This document shows, in pieces, positions 1 to 8,609 of a DNA stretch of 64,000 nt; the first letter of the stretch is position 1; each line of letters begins with the position of its first letter. The notes beneath the pieces are model-generated. The model did no database searches, was not told where the DNA came from, and worked only from the letters and a program-made list of their open reading frames with translations. The translations under genes and the position numbers were made by a program. The stretch comes from Variovorax sp. PAMC28562. Lineage in GTDB: Bacteria > Pseudomonadota > Gammaproteobacteria > Burkholderiales > Burkholderiaceae_C. Location of the stretch: the NCBI RefSeq assembly GCF_014303735.1, contig NZ_CP060296.1, positions 4,423,501 through 4,487,500 on the forward strand. Direction: 5' to 3'.

Positions 1-701
1 CCCACGCCCGCCTTCACCGACAGCAGCAGGCCGAGCACGCTGTCGTTGCGTGCCACCACGGTGGCACCGGGTGCTACCTGGCGCAGCCACTGGCTCGCGC
101 GGTGGGCCGCCATCGATTCCTCGAATGCCACGATCGGGTGGCCAGAAAGCTCTTCGACACTCGACGGCTTTCCGTGTCGCGTCACGTAGTTCTTGCTGGC
201 ATAGACGGCCCACAGCGAATCGCCCACCTTGCGCCCCACCAGCACGCCATCGTCGGTGTCCCCGGAACGCAGTGCGACATCGGCGTCTCCGGCACGCAGG
301 TCGATGTACTTGTCGCTCATCACGAACTCGACGTGCAAGCCGGGGTGCTGCGCACTGAAGCGGTCGAGCAGGCCTGATCGCGTCAGGCGATTGACCAGCG
401 GCTCCGGGCAGGTGAGCCGGATCGCACCGGCCGCATTGCGCCTGGAGACAGAGAGCGCCTGCTCGAAGGCCTGCACGGCGCACTCGACTTGCTGCGCCGC
501 TTCGAGCATCTCGGTACCGAAGTCGGTGAGCCGGTAGCCGCTGGTGTGACGCTGAACCAGGGCGCGACCGATGTGTCGCTCCAGCGCGGTCAGTCGCCGC
601 TGAACGGTCGATTGGTCGACTTCCAAAGCCCGGCCCGCGGCAAGCGTGCTGCCGTGCCGCGCCACCGCTACCAAGTACTTCAGGTCATTCCAGTCGAGCA
701 T
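1..701 (-). CDS. LysR-family transcriptional regulator (3' end cut by window)
   Basis: The reading frame starts at an ATG whose complement is at 699-701 and stays open to the window edge, giving about 233 residues. The N-terminus (MLDWNDLKYLVAVARHGS) and the following helix-turn-helix (AAGRALEVDQSTVQRRLTAL, about residues 20-40) are typical of LysR proteins. The effector-binding domain begins near residue 90 and lacks its C-terminal part here. It is divergent from a Bug-type receptor gene, so it may control that gene; this is inferred from position only. The family is clear, the ligand is not. Confidence 0.9.
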   Translation of the reverse strand, partial: MLDWNDLKYLVAVARHGSTLAAGRALEVDQSTVQRRLTALERHIGRALVQRHTSGYRLTDFGTEMLEAAQQVECAVQAFEQALSVSRRNAAGAIRLTCPEPLVNRLTRSGLLDRFSAQHPGLHVEFVMSDKYIDLRAGDADVALRSGDTDDGVLVGRKVGDSLWAVYASKNYVTRHGKPSSVEELSGHPIVAFEESMAAHRASQWLRQVAPGATVVARNDSVLGLLLSVKAGV

Positions 702-864
702 GCTGCGTTATGCACTACTGCGGCCCCGTTCTGCAAGTCTGCGCCTTGTGGCGGGCTGGTTGCATGCTTACGCTGAGTCTCCAAATCACATCGCCGCAAC
801 CATGAAGACACACGCCCTCGCGACTGGCTTAGTGCATCGCAGCACGAACGGCCTGAAGAGCTTT

Positions 865-1893
865 ATGCCAAGGCGCAGCGTGCTGCTCGCCGCCGCCGCC
901 ACCGCCGCCGCCACGCTCGTCAGCCCGTTCGGCTTCGCGCAAACCCCGTCGACACCCAGGCGCGAGCGGCTTCGAATCATTTGCACCGGCCCCGCAGGCA
1001 GCGTGCCGGACACCATCGCGCGTCGCTTCGCCGAAGAACTCACGGGCGTGTTCGCGCAGCAGGTGTTTGTCGACAACCGCGTGGGTGCAGCGGGGCAAAT
1101 CGCGGTGCAGGCGCTCAAGTCGGCACCACCCGATGGCTCGACCTGGCTGCTTGGTCAGGGCGCGCTCGCCAGCCTCTACCCCACGCTCTACGAGAAGCTC
1201 GGCTACGAACCTGCGCGCGATCTTCGGCCGGTTTCTCTCGCCGCGGAAATGAAGCTCGGCGTGGTCGTTGGCCCGGCAGTGCCGGCCGATGTCGACAGCA
1301 TTGCATCGCTGATCGACTGGATGCGGCGCAACCCTGCTTCGGCCAATGCGGCATCGCCGGGAACCGGCACCCTGCCGCACATCCTGGAGGCGATGCTGTT
1401 CGACAAGGCTGGCCTGGACTGGCGCCATGTGCCATACCCCGGCGGGCCGCCAGCCATGGTCGCGCTGCTCGGGGGCCAGGTCGCGGTGCTGGTGCTGCCG
1501 GAAGGGCTGCTGTTGCCGCACCTGGCGAATATGGCGAGTTCGACGAGTCCGCCAAGTGCAGCTGGCGCCCGCCTGCGAATGCTCGGCACCTCGGGACTCG
1601 AACGCAGCCGGTTTTCGCCGGGCGTACCAACGCTGATCGAGCAAGGCTACGCGCGATCGGAAATGCGCGAGTGGTTCGCCTTCTTCTTGCCGGGTGGCGC
1701 ATCGGCCGGCGTCGCAGAGGAAGCCTCGGCGGCAGTGAACACTGTCGTCGCTCGTGAGGAACTGGGGCGGCGATTCAATGACGCGGCGATGGTCGCCGTG
1801 CACAGCACGCCGGCACAACTCGCCGCGAAGGTCGACGAAGACCGGCGGGCCTGGGCGCCGCTTCTGGTCAGCGCTGGTATCCGGGGCGACTGA
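865..1893 (+). CDS. Bug/TctC-family tripartite tricarboxylate transporter substrate-binding protein
   Basis: This is a periplasmic binding protein of the Bug family, the receptor part of TTT transport. From ATG 865 it has 342 residues and begins with a signal peptide containing a twin arginine (MPRRSVLLAAAATAAATLV) and ending near GFAQ. The mature part carries the family's N-terminal pattern (IICTGPAGSVPDTIAR), the VDNRVGAAGQIA segment and the GTLPHILEAMLFDKAG region. An upstream in-frame ATG at 802 would add 21 residues ahead of the signal peptide; 865 is preferred because it puts the signal at the very N-terminus. No transporter membrane genes are adjacent, so it is an orphan receptor. The ligand cannot be read from sequence. 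Confidence 0.85.
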   Translation: MPRRSVLLAAAATAAATLVSPFGFAQTPSTPRRERLRIICTGPAGSVPDTIARRFAEELTGVFAQQVFVDNRVGAAGQIAVQALKSAPPDGSTWLLGQGALASLYPTLYEKLGYEPARDLRPVSLAAEMKLGVVVGPAVPADVDSIASLIDWMRRNPASANAASPGTGTLPHILEAMLFDKAGLDWRHVPYPGGPPAMVALLGGQVAVLVLPEGLLLPHLANMASSTSPPSAAGARLRMLGTSGLERSRFSPGVPTLIEQGYARSEMREWFAFFLPGGASAGVAEEASAAVNTVVAREELGRRFNDAAMVAVHSTPAQLAAKVDEDRRAWAPLLVSAGIRGD

Positions 1894-2412
1894 AGGGGCC
1901 GACGCGCGGAGGCCGACAACGCGTTGTGTCCACCACGGCTTTCACCACGAGTGCGCGAAGACGGGCCGCTGCGATGCCACGATGGCCGCATGCAGGCGCC
2001 GAACGATGCGGACCGACACATAGCCATGAGGCGCACGACGCGCCACCTCGCGTTGCGAGACTGGCGCAATGCGCCAGACCGACGCCGTGCGTGCAATCAC
2101 ACATCGGGCTTGCGCAGTGGGGACGAGGAGCATGTGAGATTCCGGGGATCGTAATGAAAAGGAACGCGTGGCAACCCAGCGGATTCTGGGGACGCGCACG
2201 CCAGCCGCAAACGAACGAATTCGTGTTTGTTGATACGCTTTTCGTTGCAGGCGCACGCCCGCTGTATGTGCTTGAGCTCGCGAGTTTTTGCGAGGTCCAC
2301 TCAGATCATTCGCTTATTTAAAAGCAACGAATCGGTAGTTCGGAATTCGAAGGCGCGTGCACAGAATTGAAGACCAGCTGCCTGCTGGCACTGCTTCTTT
2401 TTTCTGGGTTCC
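1894..2412. other. Intergenic stretch, no gene recognised
   Basis: About 520 bases lie between the Bug receptor and the CysB-like regulator. Several short open frames exist on both strands but none resembles a known protein. Base composition falls toward the right end (about 2290-2400), where A/T-rich sequence probably holds the promoter of the downstream regulator. No repeat, RNA or clear operator was seen. Confidence 0.5.
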
Positions 2413-3444
2413 ATGAATTTCCAACAGTTGCGCTCCGTGCGCGAAGCCGTGAGATGCGGCTTCAATCTCACCGAAGCAGCGCATGCGCTGCACACCTCGC
2501 AGCCCGGGGTCAGCCGACAGATTCGCGAGCTCGAAGACGAGTTGGGCATCGCCCTCTTCGCGCGCGCAGGCAAGCGATTGACCGGGCTCACCGCGCCCGG
2601 CGGTCACCTGCTGCCGATCATCGAGCGCGTGCTGATGGAGAGCCAGAACTTGCGCCAGGCCGGCCAGGAATTCCTGGCGCAGGAAGACGGCTTGCTCTCC
2701 ATTGCCGCGACGCATTCGCAGGCCCGCTACGCCCTGCCGATGGCGGTGCAGGAGTTCCGCGGCCGCTTCCCCAACGTGCAGTTGCACCTGCGCCAGGGAT
2801 CGCCTCAGCAAGTCGCTCGGATGCTGCTCGAAGGCGAGGCCGATGTCGGCATCGCCACCGAAGCGCTGGGCGACTACACGCAGCTCGTGGCGCTGCCATG
2901 CTTTCGCTGGACGCATTCGTTGATCGTGCCGCCGGGCCATGCGCTGCTCGAAGGGCTGCTCACCATCGAGCGCTTGGCGGGCTATTCGCTCGTCACCTAC
3001 GACAGCGGTTTCACGGGACGCACGCGTATCGATCAGGCCTTCGCCGAGGCCGGCCTGAAGCCGGATCTGGCCATCACGGCGATGGATGCCGATGTCATCA
3101 AGACCTATGTCGAACTGGGCATGGGCGTCGGCATCGTCGCCGGCATTGCCTTCGAAGCGGAGCGCGATCTCAGACTGCGCGCCGTCGACGTGGGACATCT
3201 CTTCGGTATCAACCTCACCAAGCTGGCTGTGCGCCGCGGCGCTTATCTGCGGTCCTATGTCTACGCTTTCATCGAAGCCTTCTCGCCGACGCTGACGCGA
3301 CCGGCTGTTGAAGAAGCACTTGCCGCATTGGGTCCGCTTGGAAATGGCACAGCAGATGAAGGCGAAGCGCTGCCCGAATCGGCACTGGCACAACTGCTAT
3401 CGCGTTCGCCGGGCGCTGGCGGCTCGATTCCCGCACGGCATTGA
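2413..3444 (+). CDS. CysB-like LysR-family regulator
   Basis: The product is 343 residues. It opens with MNFQQLRSVREAVRCGFNLT followed by the helix-turn-helix (EAAHALHTSQPGVSRQIREL), a pattern shared by CysB and Cbl, the regulators of sulfate and sulfonate assimilation in Proteobacteria. The effector domain includes the CysB-like THSQARYALP segment and the TGRTRIDQAF region. The stop at 3442-3444 lies 11 bases before a decayed flavin-dependent monooxygenase gene, and an FMN reductase gene lies beyond that, so the context is organosulfur use. Whether it is the true CysB or a paralogue dedicated to this locus cannot be decided here. Confidence 0.85.
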   Translation: MNFQQLRSVREAVRCGFNLTEAAHALHTSQPGVSRQIRELEDELGIALFARAGKRLTGLTAPGGHLLPIIERVLMESQNLRQAGQEFLAQEDGLLSIAATHSQARYALPMAVQEFRGRFPNVQLHLRQGSPQQVARMLLEGEADVGIATEALGDYTQLVALPCFRWTHSLIVPPGHALLEGLLTIERLAGYSLVTYDSGFTGRTRIDQAFAEAGLKPDLAITAMDADVIKTYVELGMGVGIVAGIAFEAERDLRLRAVDVGHLFGINLTKLAVRRGAYLRSYVYAFIEAFSPTLTRPAVEEALAALGPLGNGTADEGEALPESALAQLLSRSPGAGGSIPARH

Positions 3445-3455
3445 GTCGAAGTTCG

Positions 3456-4044
3456 ATGTCATCTACAACTCCTTTCGCTCCCGCCACTGTCACTCGCCCT
3501 TCCACCGCGTTCTCTTCACAGCAACTCGCCGAACGCTTTCGCCCGATCTTCAAGCGCATCGCCGAAGGCGCCTTGCAACGCGAGAACGATCGCGCTTTGG
3601 CTTACGAGGCCGTCGGCTGGCTGCGCGAGTCTGGCTTCGGCGCGCTGCGCGTGCCCATCGCAGACGGCGGTCTCGGCGCATCGCCAGAGCAATTTTTCGA
3701 TCTCCTGATCGAGCTCGGCGAGGCCGACTCCAACTTGCCGCAGGTGCTTCGGGCGCACTTCGGCTTCATAGAGTCGACGACTGGCGCGGCTTCGGTCAAC
3801 GGTTGAGTGCTTCAGGCACGACGCGGTTTCACGATGTCCGTATCGACCCGGCTAACGTGTTGTGTTCGACGTGGGTGGCGCGTCCGCGCTGCAGGAAGAC
3901 GCGCGGCTCGATCGGCACTGGCGCAACGCCCGTACGCTGGCGTCGCACAACCCGGTCATCTACAAGGCGCGCGTGGTGGGCGATCACGCACTCAACGGGA
4001 TCGATCCGACCTTCTACTGGACAGTCGGCGCCAACGCGAGTTGA
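3456..4044 (+). pseudogene. Decayed acyl-CoA-dehydrogenase-fold flavin monooxygenase (DszC/SfnC-like)
   Basis: Three pieces of one protein family lie in order but in three different frames. Positions 3456-about 3770 encode the N-terminal helical domain (LAYEAVGWLRESGFGALRVP, then QVLRAHFGFIE). About 3780-3865 encode a middle piece (DDWRGFGQRL, then TTRFHDVRIDPANVL). About 3862-4044 encode the C-terminal part (DVGGASALQ, then ASHNPVIYKARVVGDHALNG). Full proteins of this group have about 400 residues; only about 200 remain. Two internal deletions, each shifting the frame, explain this. Relatives oxidise sulfur compounds with reduced FMN, which matches the neighbouring CysB-like regulator and FMN reductase. 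Confidence 0.75.
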
Positions 4045-4084
4045 GTGGCGATCAGGGTGGATTAACCGCCTTGCTGCGGCGTGC

Positions 4085-4657
4085 TCAGACCAACGCCGGC
4101 GCCGCGACAGCGCGCTGACTGCGTTGCAACAACACCGGAACTGCACGCTCGACGGCCAATGCGATACGTGCCCGCAGCGCGTCGCTGCTCACACGGTAAT
4201 TGTCGAACTCCTTGTCGGTCGCATACACGCCGATGGGCAGTGTGTGGGCCTGAAAGAAACTGAACAACGGCCGCAGCTGATGGTCGATCGCCAGCGCGTG
4301 GCGGTCGCTGCCGCCGGTCGCGGCCAGCAGCACCGGCACGTCGATCAAGGACTCGTGGTGAACGAAGTCGAACAGGTGCTTGAAGAGCCCGGTGTAAGAA
4401 CCGCGGTAGATCGGGCTGGCGACCAGCAACAAATCGGCCGTCTCGATATCGCGCAGGATCGCCTCGATCTCCGGCGGCAGATGGGCGCGCTGCAGCACGC
4501 TGCCGAACTTCGGGACGATCTCGCCCAGCTCGACGAGCCGCGTGTTGGCCGGCACCGCATCGTTCAACCCTTCGAGCAAGTTTTCCACCAGTGCAAGGGT
4601 GCGTGACGGACGTTGCAGGCCGCCGGAGACGGCGACGATCTTGAGTTTTTTTGACAT
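4085..4657 (-). CDS. NAD(P)H-dependent FMN reductase, MsuE-like
   Basis: The product is 190 residues from the ATG at 4657 (MSKKLKIVAVSGGLQRPSRT). It has the flavodoxin-like fold of the FMN reductase family: an N-terminal phosphate-binding loop (SGGLQRPSRT) and the LLLVASPIYRGSYTGLFKHL segment that contacts flavin. MsuE and SsuE supply reduced FMN to sulfonate and sulfone monooxygenases. The gene converges on the decayed monooxygenase, its probable former partner. The frame can be extended to 4681, but the start at 4657 fits the family. The fold is sure; the assignment to MsuE rather than another member rests on similarity and context. Confidence 0.8.
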   Translation of the reverse strand: MSKKLKIVAVSGGLQRPSRTLALVENLLEGLNDAVPANTRLVELGEIVPKFGSVLQRAHLPPEIEAILRDIETADLLLVASPIYRGSYTGLFKHLFDFVHHESLIDVPVLLAATGGSDRHALAIDHQLRPLFSFFQAHTLPIGVYATDKEFDNYRVSSDALRARIALAVERAVPVLLQRSQRAVAAPALV

Positions 4658-4737
4658 ATTGAGTGCTGCGCAGAATTGCAAGACCTCTGACTGTGCAGCC
4701 GCAGCGCGCGGTTCGCCATTCCCGGGCTAGAAGCATT

Positions 4738-4941
4738 TCAGTTATCGATATGCGCATTTCTGAAGTCGGTGCACGGATAGACGGTGCCCTTGACGTCGAC
4801 CTAGAGGTTCTCCAGCGGCACCTGCCGCTCGGCCGCCTCGGTCTCCAGATGAGCGGACCGTGCAGTGCTCGATTCGATGGAGGCGTTGCGCGCCTGCAGA
4901 ACTGCGCATTTTCGAGCGAAGTAGTCGTTCAGATGGCTCAT
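4738..4941 (-). pseudogene. Possible OsmC-like gene remnant
   Basis: A 46-codon frame (ATG at 4941, TAG at 4801-4803) begins MSHLNDYFARKCAVLQARNA, which resembles the N-terminal helix of some proteobacterial OsmC-family proteins. After the TAG the same frame continues for 20 codons (VDVKGTVYPCTDF) to a TGA at 4738-4740. It lies directly upstream of the FMN reductase on the same strand. It could be a decayed gene, a short real gene ending at 4801, or chance. The OsmC match is from memory of a short segment, so confidence is low. Confidence 0.3.
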
Positions 4942-5092
4942 GGTTTTCTTTCGTCCATTCGTTCGGCAAACCTCGCTGTTCGGGTAGAAGGTGGACGGGG
5001 ATCAAGAAAAACTGGCTGCAGCAGCTTTCGCATGTAGCTGGCTGGATGTAGCTGTCTGGTTGACGTAGATCGACGCGCGAAGCCAGAAAACG

Positions 5093-5128
5093 AAAAAGGG
5101 GTTGGCGGATGTTTATCTGCCAACCCCT
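5093..5128 (-). terminator. Rho-independent terminator after tRNA-Pro
   Basis: On the minus strand an AGGGGTTGG arm and a CCAACCCC arm flank a loop and are followed by five T residues. It begins about 8 bases past the 3' end of the tRNA-Pro gene and would end its transcript. Confidence 0.8.
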
Positions 5129-5135
5129 GTCGATC

Positions 5136-5212
5136 TGGTCGGTGTGAAAGGATTCGAACCTTCGACCCCTTGCACCCCATGCAAGTGCGCTACCAGGCTG
5201 CGCCACACACCG
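5136..5212 (-). tRNA. tRNA-Pro (anticodon GGG)
   Basis: On the minus strand the sequence folds as a cloverleaf. The acceptor stem is CGGTGTG paired with CACACCG, followed by A and an encoded CCA. The D arm contains AGCCTGGTAGCGC. The anticodon stem is CTTGC/GCAAG with loop ATGGGGT, which gives anticodon GGG. The T arm contains GGTTCGAATCC. The length is 77 bases including CCA. It reads proline codon CCC. It follows the merR-like gene on the same strand. Confidence 0.95.
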
Positions 5213-5238
5213 AAGTCTCAGATTATAGCGGGGACGTT

Positions 5239-5700
5239 TCAGCGTCCGACGGAGAGGAGCTCGCGAATTTCGAAGAGCTCACGGCGCAGCAAGATGAGCT
5301 GCGCGCGGTCGACCTGTCGGGGTGGGTTGGTATCGAGTGCCTGTTGCAGCACGACAGCAGCATCGAACTCTTCCTGATCGATTTCGACTGCCTCCATGCC
5401 CTCCAGCGGCACCTCGCCGGCTTTGCGCTTGTCGCGCTCGTTTTGCACCAGTTCCTGCAGCTTGTTGCGGGCGCCGCTGATGGTGAAACCCTGGTCGTAC
5501 AGGAGGTCGCGGATGCGGCGAATCATGAGCACCTCGTGGTGCTGGTAATAGCGTCGGTTGCCGCGACGCTTCATCGGCCGAAGTTGCGTGAATTCCTGTT
5601 CCCAGTAGCGCAACACGTGCGGTTTGACGCCACAGAGTTCGCCGACTTCACCAATGGTGAAGTAGCGTTTAACAGGAATAGGCGGGAGCGTTTTCTCCAT
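5239..5700 (-). CDS. MerR-family transcriptional regulator
   Basis: The product is 153 residues from ATG 5700; a TTG three codons upstream is less likely. The N-terminal winged helix-turn-helix is plain (YFTIGEVGELCGVKPHVLRYWE, then GNRRYYQHHEVLMIRRIRDL), followed by a coiled-coil dimerisation helix and a C-terminal tail without conserved metal-binding cysteines. It is the last protein gene of the pheST-ihfA block and is widely kept in this position in Beta- and Gammaproteobacteria. Its target is not known from sequence. Confidence 0.9.
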   Translation of the reverse strand: MEKTLPPIPVKRYFTIGEVGELCGVKPHVLRYWEQEFTQLRPMKRRGNRRYYQHHEVLMIRRIRDLLYDQGFTISGARNKLQELVQNERDKRKAGEVPLEGMEAVEIDQEEFDAAVVLQQALDTNPPRQVDRAQLILLRRELFEIRELLSVGR

Positions 5701-5764
5701 TGAAATCAAGACGGTGCCGGGGGAAGCTCAGAGGTTACCCCACGTGCACGCAGAGCCACAAGAA

Positions 5765-6154
5765 CTATTCGGCGCCCACGCTCCACTCAACCTCTTTTGC
5801 GCCACTGCTTTCGTCTTCGGCAGGGACGATGCTGCCGTGAATCTGCTCTTTGAGCTTTGCGCTTGCATGAAAGGTGGCGACCCGGCGCGCGCCGATCGGG
5901 ATCGCTTCGCCGGTGCGCGGGTTGCGGCCAGGCCGTGGCGCCTTCACCCGGATCTGGAAGTTGCCGAAGCCCGAGATCTTGACGTCTGTGCCTTCGATCA
6001 GACTGCCGGCGACCAGATCGAAAAACGCTTCGACCATGTCTTTGGATTCGCGCTTGTTGAGGCCGATCTGCTCGAACAGCAGGTCTGCCAGATGCGCCTT
6101 GGTCAGGGCCGGTGTTTCGAGCGCTTCAAACGTAAATTCCATGGCGTCGATCAT
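5765..6154 (-). CDS. ihfA: Integration host factor subunit alpha
   Basis: The product is 129 residues and belongs to the HU/IHF family. It forms a heterodimer with IHF-beta that bends DNA. The core includes ALTKAHLADLLFEQIGLNKR at the N-terminus, the GFGNFQIRVKAPRPGRNPRTGE segment that forms the DNA-binding arm, and RRVATFHASAKLKEQI. The tail after about residue 105 is longer than in E. coli and acidic. Its ATG overlaps the pheT stop by four bases (ATGA), so the two are translationally coupled, as in many Proteobacteria. Confidence 0.95.
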   Translation of the reverse strand: MIDAMEFTFEALETPALTKAHLADLLFEQIGLNKRESKDMVEAFFDLVAGSLIEGTDVKISGFGNFQIRVKAPRPGRNPRTGEAIPIGARRVATFHASAKLKEQIHGSIVPAEDESSGAKEVEWSVGAE

Positions 6155-8589
6155 CCACGCAAACGCGCGCCGAGCTTGGCAGAAAGTTGATCGACGATGG
6201 CACGGACTGCCGGGTCGACCTGTTCATCGGTGAGCGTCGCGCTGTCGTCATGAAAAGTCAGCCGAACCGCCATGCTCTTCTCGCCCGATGCGAGCCCTGG
6301 AGACGCCAGCACCGTGCCGTCGCGTCCGGCTTGCGGCCGATAGATGTCGAACAATGCGGCGTCGCGTAGCAGGCCACCGGTCGATGCCGAGTCGATCGCA
6401 GCCGACAACGCTGCGAAGCTGACGGCCTCGGCCACCACGACTGCGATATCGCGCTCCACAGACTGATGCCTGGGCACGGGTTGCGCGAGCGGAACGGGTC
6501 GCGCGGTCACCGCGTCGAGATCGAGTTCGAACAGCACGGGCGCTTGCGCGAACTCCCATTGCTGACGCCATCGCGGATGCAACTCGCCGACCACACCAAT
6601 CGCTTTTCCATCGACGAGCACGCGTGCGGCGCGGCCTGGATGCAGCGCCGGATGTTCAGTGCGTTCGAATGTCGGCGCCAAGGGTGCCAGCAACGCTTCG
6701 ACATCGCCCTTGACGTCGAAGAAGTCGGCGCGCGCCGGCTTGGCATCCCAACGCGCCGCCTGCGCATCGCCCCAGGCCAGGCCCGCGACGCGCATCGGTT
6801 GATGGATGCCCTTGACGGTGGTGTCGGTCGTCGCGACGGTGGCGTCACGCAAAAAGACGCGGCCGATCTCGAAGACGCGCGCCGCCGCCGCTTTGCGGTC
6901 GAGGTTGAACTTGAGCACCTGCAACAGCGAGCCGAGCAACGACGAACGCATCACGCTCATCTGGCTGGCAATTGGATTGAGAAGCTTCACCGGATGCGCA
7001 TTGCCGACCAGGTCACGCTCCCAGTCGGCTTCGACAAAGCTGAAGTTGATGGTCTCCTGGTAACCCAGCGAGGCGAGCCGCTGCCTCACGGCGAAGCGGC
7101 TGCGCTGCGCCTCGGTTTGCACGCGCGCAGTGATGGGCGCGAGCGGCGGTGTCGTAGGCAGGTTGTTGTAGCCGATGAGGCGTGCAACCTCTTCGATCAG
7201 GTCTTCCTCGATGACAAGATCGAACCGATGCGGCGGCGGCGTGACGACCAATGTGCCGTCGCCTTCGATCAAGGCAAAGCCGAGTCGGCTCAACGCATCG
7301 GCGCATTGCGCCTGAGTCAACGGCATGCCGATGACGCGCGCCGCGCGTGCAATGCGCAACGTGACGGGCTTCAAGTCTGGAAGGTGCAGGGTCTGGTCGT
7401 CGGTCGGCCCTGGCTGGCCGCCACAGATATCAACGATCAACTGCGTGATGCGTTCGATGATCTGCACGGTGCGGCTCGGGTCAACGCCACGCTCGAACCG
7501 ATGACCGGCATCGGTCGAAAAGTTGAAGCGGCGCGAGCGCCCCTGGATCGCATCGGGCCACCAGAACGCGGCCTCGACATAGATGTTGCGCGTGCCGTCG
7601 GACACGGCGGTGGCGTCACCACCCATGATGCCGGCAAGCGATTCGACTTCGCGCTCATCGGCAATCACGCCGACCTTGTCGTCGACGGTCACGGTGTTGC
7701 CATTGAGCAGCTTGAGCTGCTCGCCGGGTTGACCCCAACGCACGGTAAGGCCGCCGTGGATCTTGTCGAGGTCGAAGATGTGCGTAGGTTGCCCGTACTC
7801 GAACATCACGTAGTTCGAAATGTCGACCAGCGCGGTGACGCTGCGCTGGCCGCAACGGGACAGCCGGTCGATCATCCACGCAGGAGTCTTCGCTTCAGGG
7901 TCGACGCCCTTCAGCACGCGGCCCGAAAAGCGGCCGCAGAGTTCAGGCGCATCGACCTTCACTGCGAGCTTGCTGTCGTGCGTCGGCATGACGGCGGGTG
8001 TCGCCGGCGTCTTGAGGGGCACGCCAGTCAATGCAGACAGTTCGCGCGCCACGCCGTAGACACTGAGGCCATGTGCCAGGTTCGGTGTGAGCTTGAGTGT
8101 GAGCAGCACATCGTCGAGCTTCAACACGTCGCGCACGTCGACGCCAATTGGCGCGTCTGCGGAGAGTTCGAGAAGACCGCCGTGGTCTTCGCTGAGCTGA
8201 AGCTCGCGCGCTGAGCACAGCATGCCTTGGCTCTCCACGCCGCGCAGCTTGCCGAGCTTGATCAAGAAGGGCTTGCCGTCTTCACCAAGCGGCAGTTCTG
8301 CACCTACGAGCGCGCACGGCACCTTAATGCCGACGCGCGCATTGGGCGCGCCACAGACGATGTTGAGCAACGCTCCCTGCCCGACATCGACCTGGCAAAC
8401 CTTCAGGCGATCAGCGTTCGGGTGCGGCGTCGCTTCCTTGATTTCGCCGACCACAATTTTCGTGAAGGCAGGTGCGGCGGACCGACGCTCTTCGACTTCG
8501 AAACCGCCCATCGTGAGCGTGTCAGCCAGCTCAACGCTGCTGAGCGGCGGGTTGCAGAACTCGCGCAACCAGGACTCGGGGAATTGCAT
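6151..8589 (-). CDS. pheT: Phenylalanine-tRNA ligase beta subunit
   Basis: The product is 812 residues, the usual bacterial size of about 790-815. With PheS it forms the (alpha-beta)2 enzyme that charges tRNA-Phe. Visible parts in order are the N-terminal tRNA-binding OB fold (about residues 40-150, with TPHPNADRLKVCQVDVG), the B3/B4 editing domain (about 210-400, with ESLAGIMGG), the B5 domain, a catalytic-like core, and the C-terminal anticodon-binding ferredoxin fold (RDIAVVVAEAVSF to the end). It starts 20 bases after the pheS stop and overlaps ihfA by four bases, so it is part of one operon. Confidence 0.97.
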   Translation of the reverse strand: MQFPESWLREFCNPPLSSVELADTLTMGGFEVEERRSAAPAFTKIVVGEIKEATPHPNADRLKVCQVDVGQGALLNIVCGAPNARVGIKVPCALVGAELPLGEDGKPFLIKLGKLRGVESQGMLCSARELQLSEDHGGLLELSADAPIGVDVRDVLKLDDVLLTLKLTPNLAHGLSVYGVARELSALTGVPLKTPATPAVMPTHDSKLAVKVDAPELCGRFSGRVLKGVDPEAKTPAWMIDRLSRCGQRSVTALVDISNYVMFEYGQPTHIFDLDKIHGGLTVRWGQPGEQLKLLNGNTVTVDDKVGVIADEREVESLAGIMGGDATAVSDGTRNIYVEAAFWWPDAIQGRSRRFNFSTDAGHRFERGVDPSRTVQIIERITQLIVDICGGQPGPTDDQTLHLPDLKPVTLRIARAARVIGMPLTQAQCADALSRLGFALIEGDGTLVVTPPPHRFDLVIEEDLIEEVARLIGYNNLPTTPPLAPITARVQTEAQRSRFAVRQRLASLGYQETINFSFVEADWERDLVGNAHPVKLLNPIASQMSVMRSSLLGSLLQVLKFNLDRKAAAARVFEIGRVFLRDATVATTDTTVKGIHQPMRVAGLAWGDAQAARWDAKPARADFFDVKGDVEALLAPLAPTFERTEHPALHPGRAARVLVDGKAIGVVGELHPRWRQQWEFAQAPVLFELDLDAVTARPVPLAQPVPRHQSVERDIAVVVAEAVSFAALSAAIDSASTGGLLRDAALFDIYRPQAGRDGTVLASPGLASGEKSMAVRLTFHDDSATLTDEQVDPAVRAIVDQLSAKLGARLRG

Positions 8590-8609
8590 CTCGTCGTACT
8601 CGTTTCTGT

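Noticed and set aside
646..864. N-terminal extension of the Bug receptor from 646
   Set aside because: It would place the signal peptide more than 70 residues into the protein and overlap the divergent LysR start; starts at 865 or 802 are more sensible.
4742..5206. Minus-strand frame beginning MAQPGSALAW over the tRNA region
   Set aside because: The start lies inside the tRNA-Pro gene; such frames are a common artefact of tRNA genes.
6466..8214. Long plus-strand frame (582 codons) opposite pheT
   Set aside because: It is a shadow of the high-GC pheT gene; the translation has no recognisable domain and pheT is certain.
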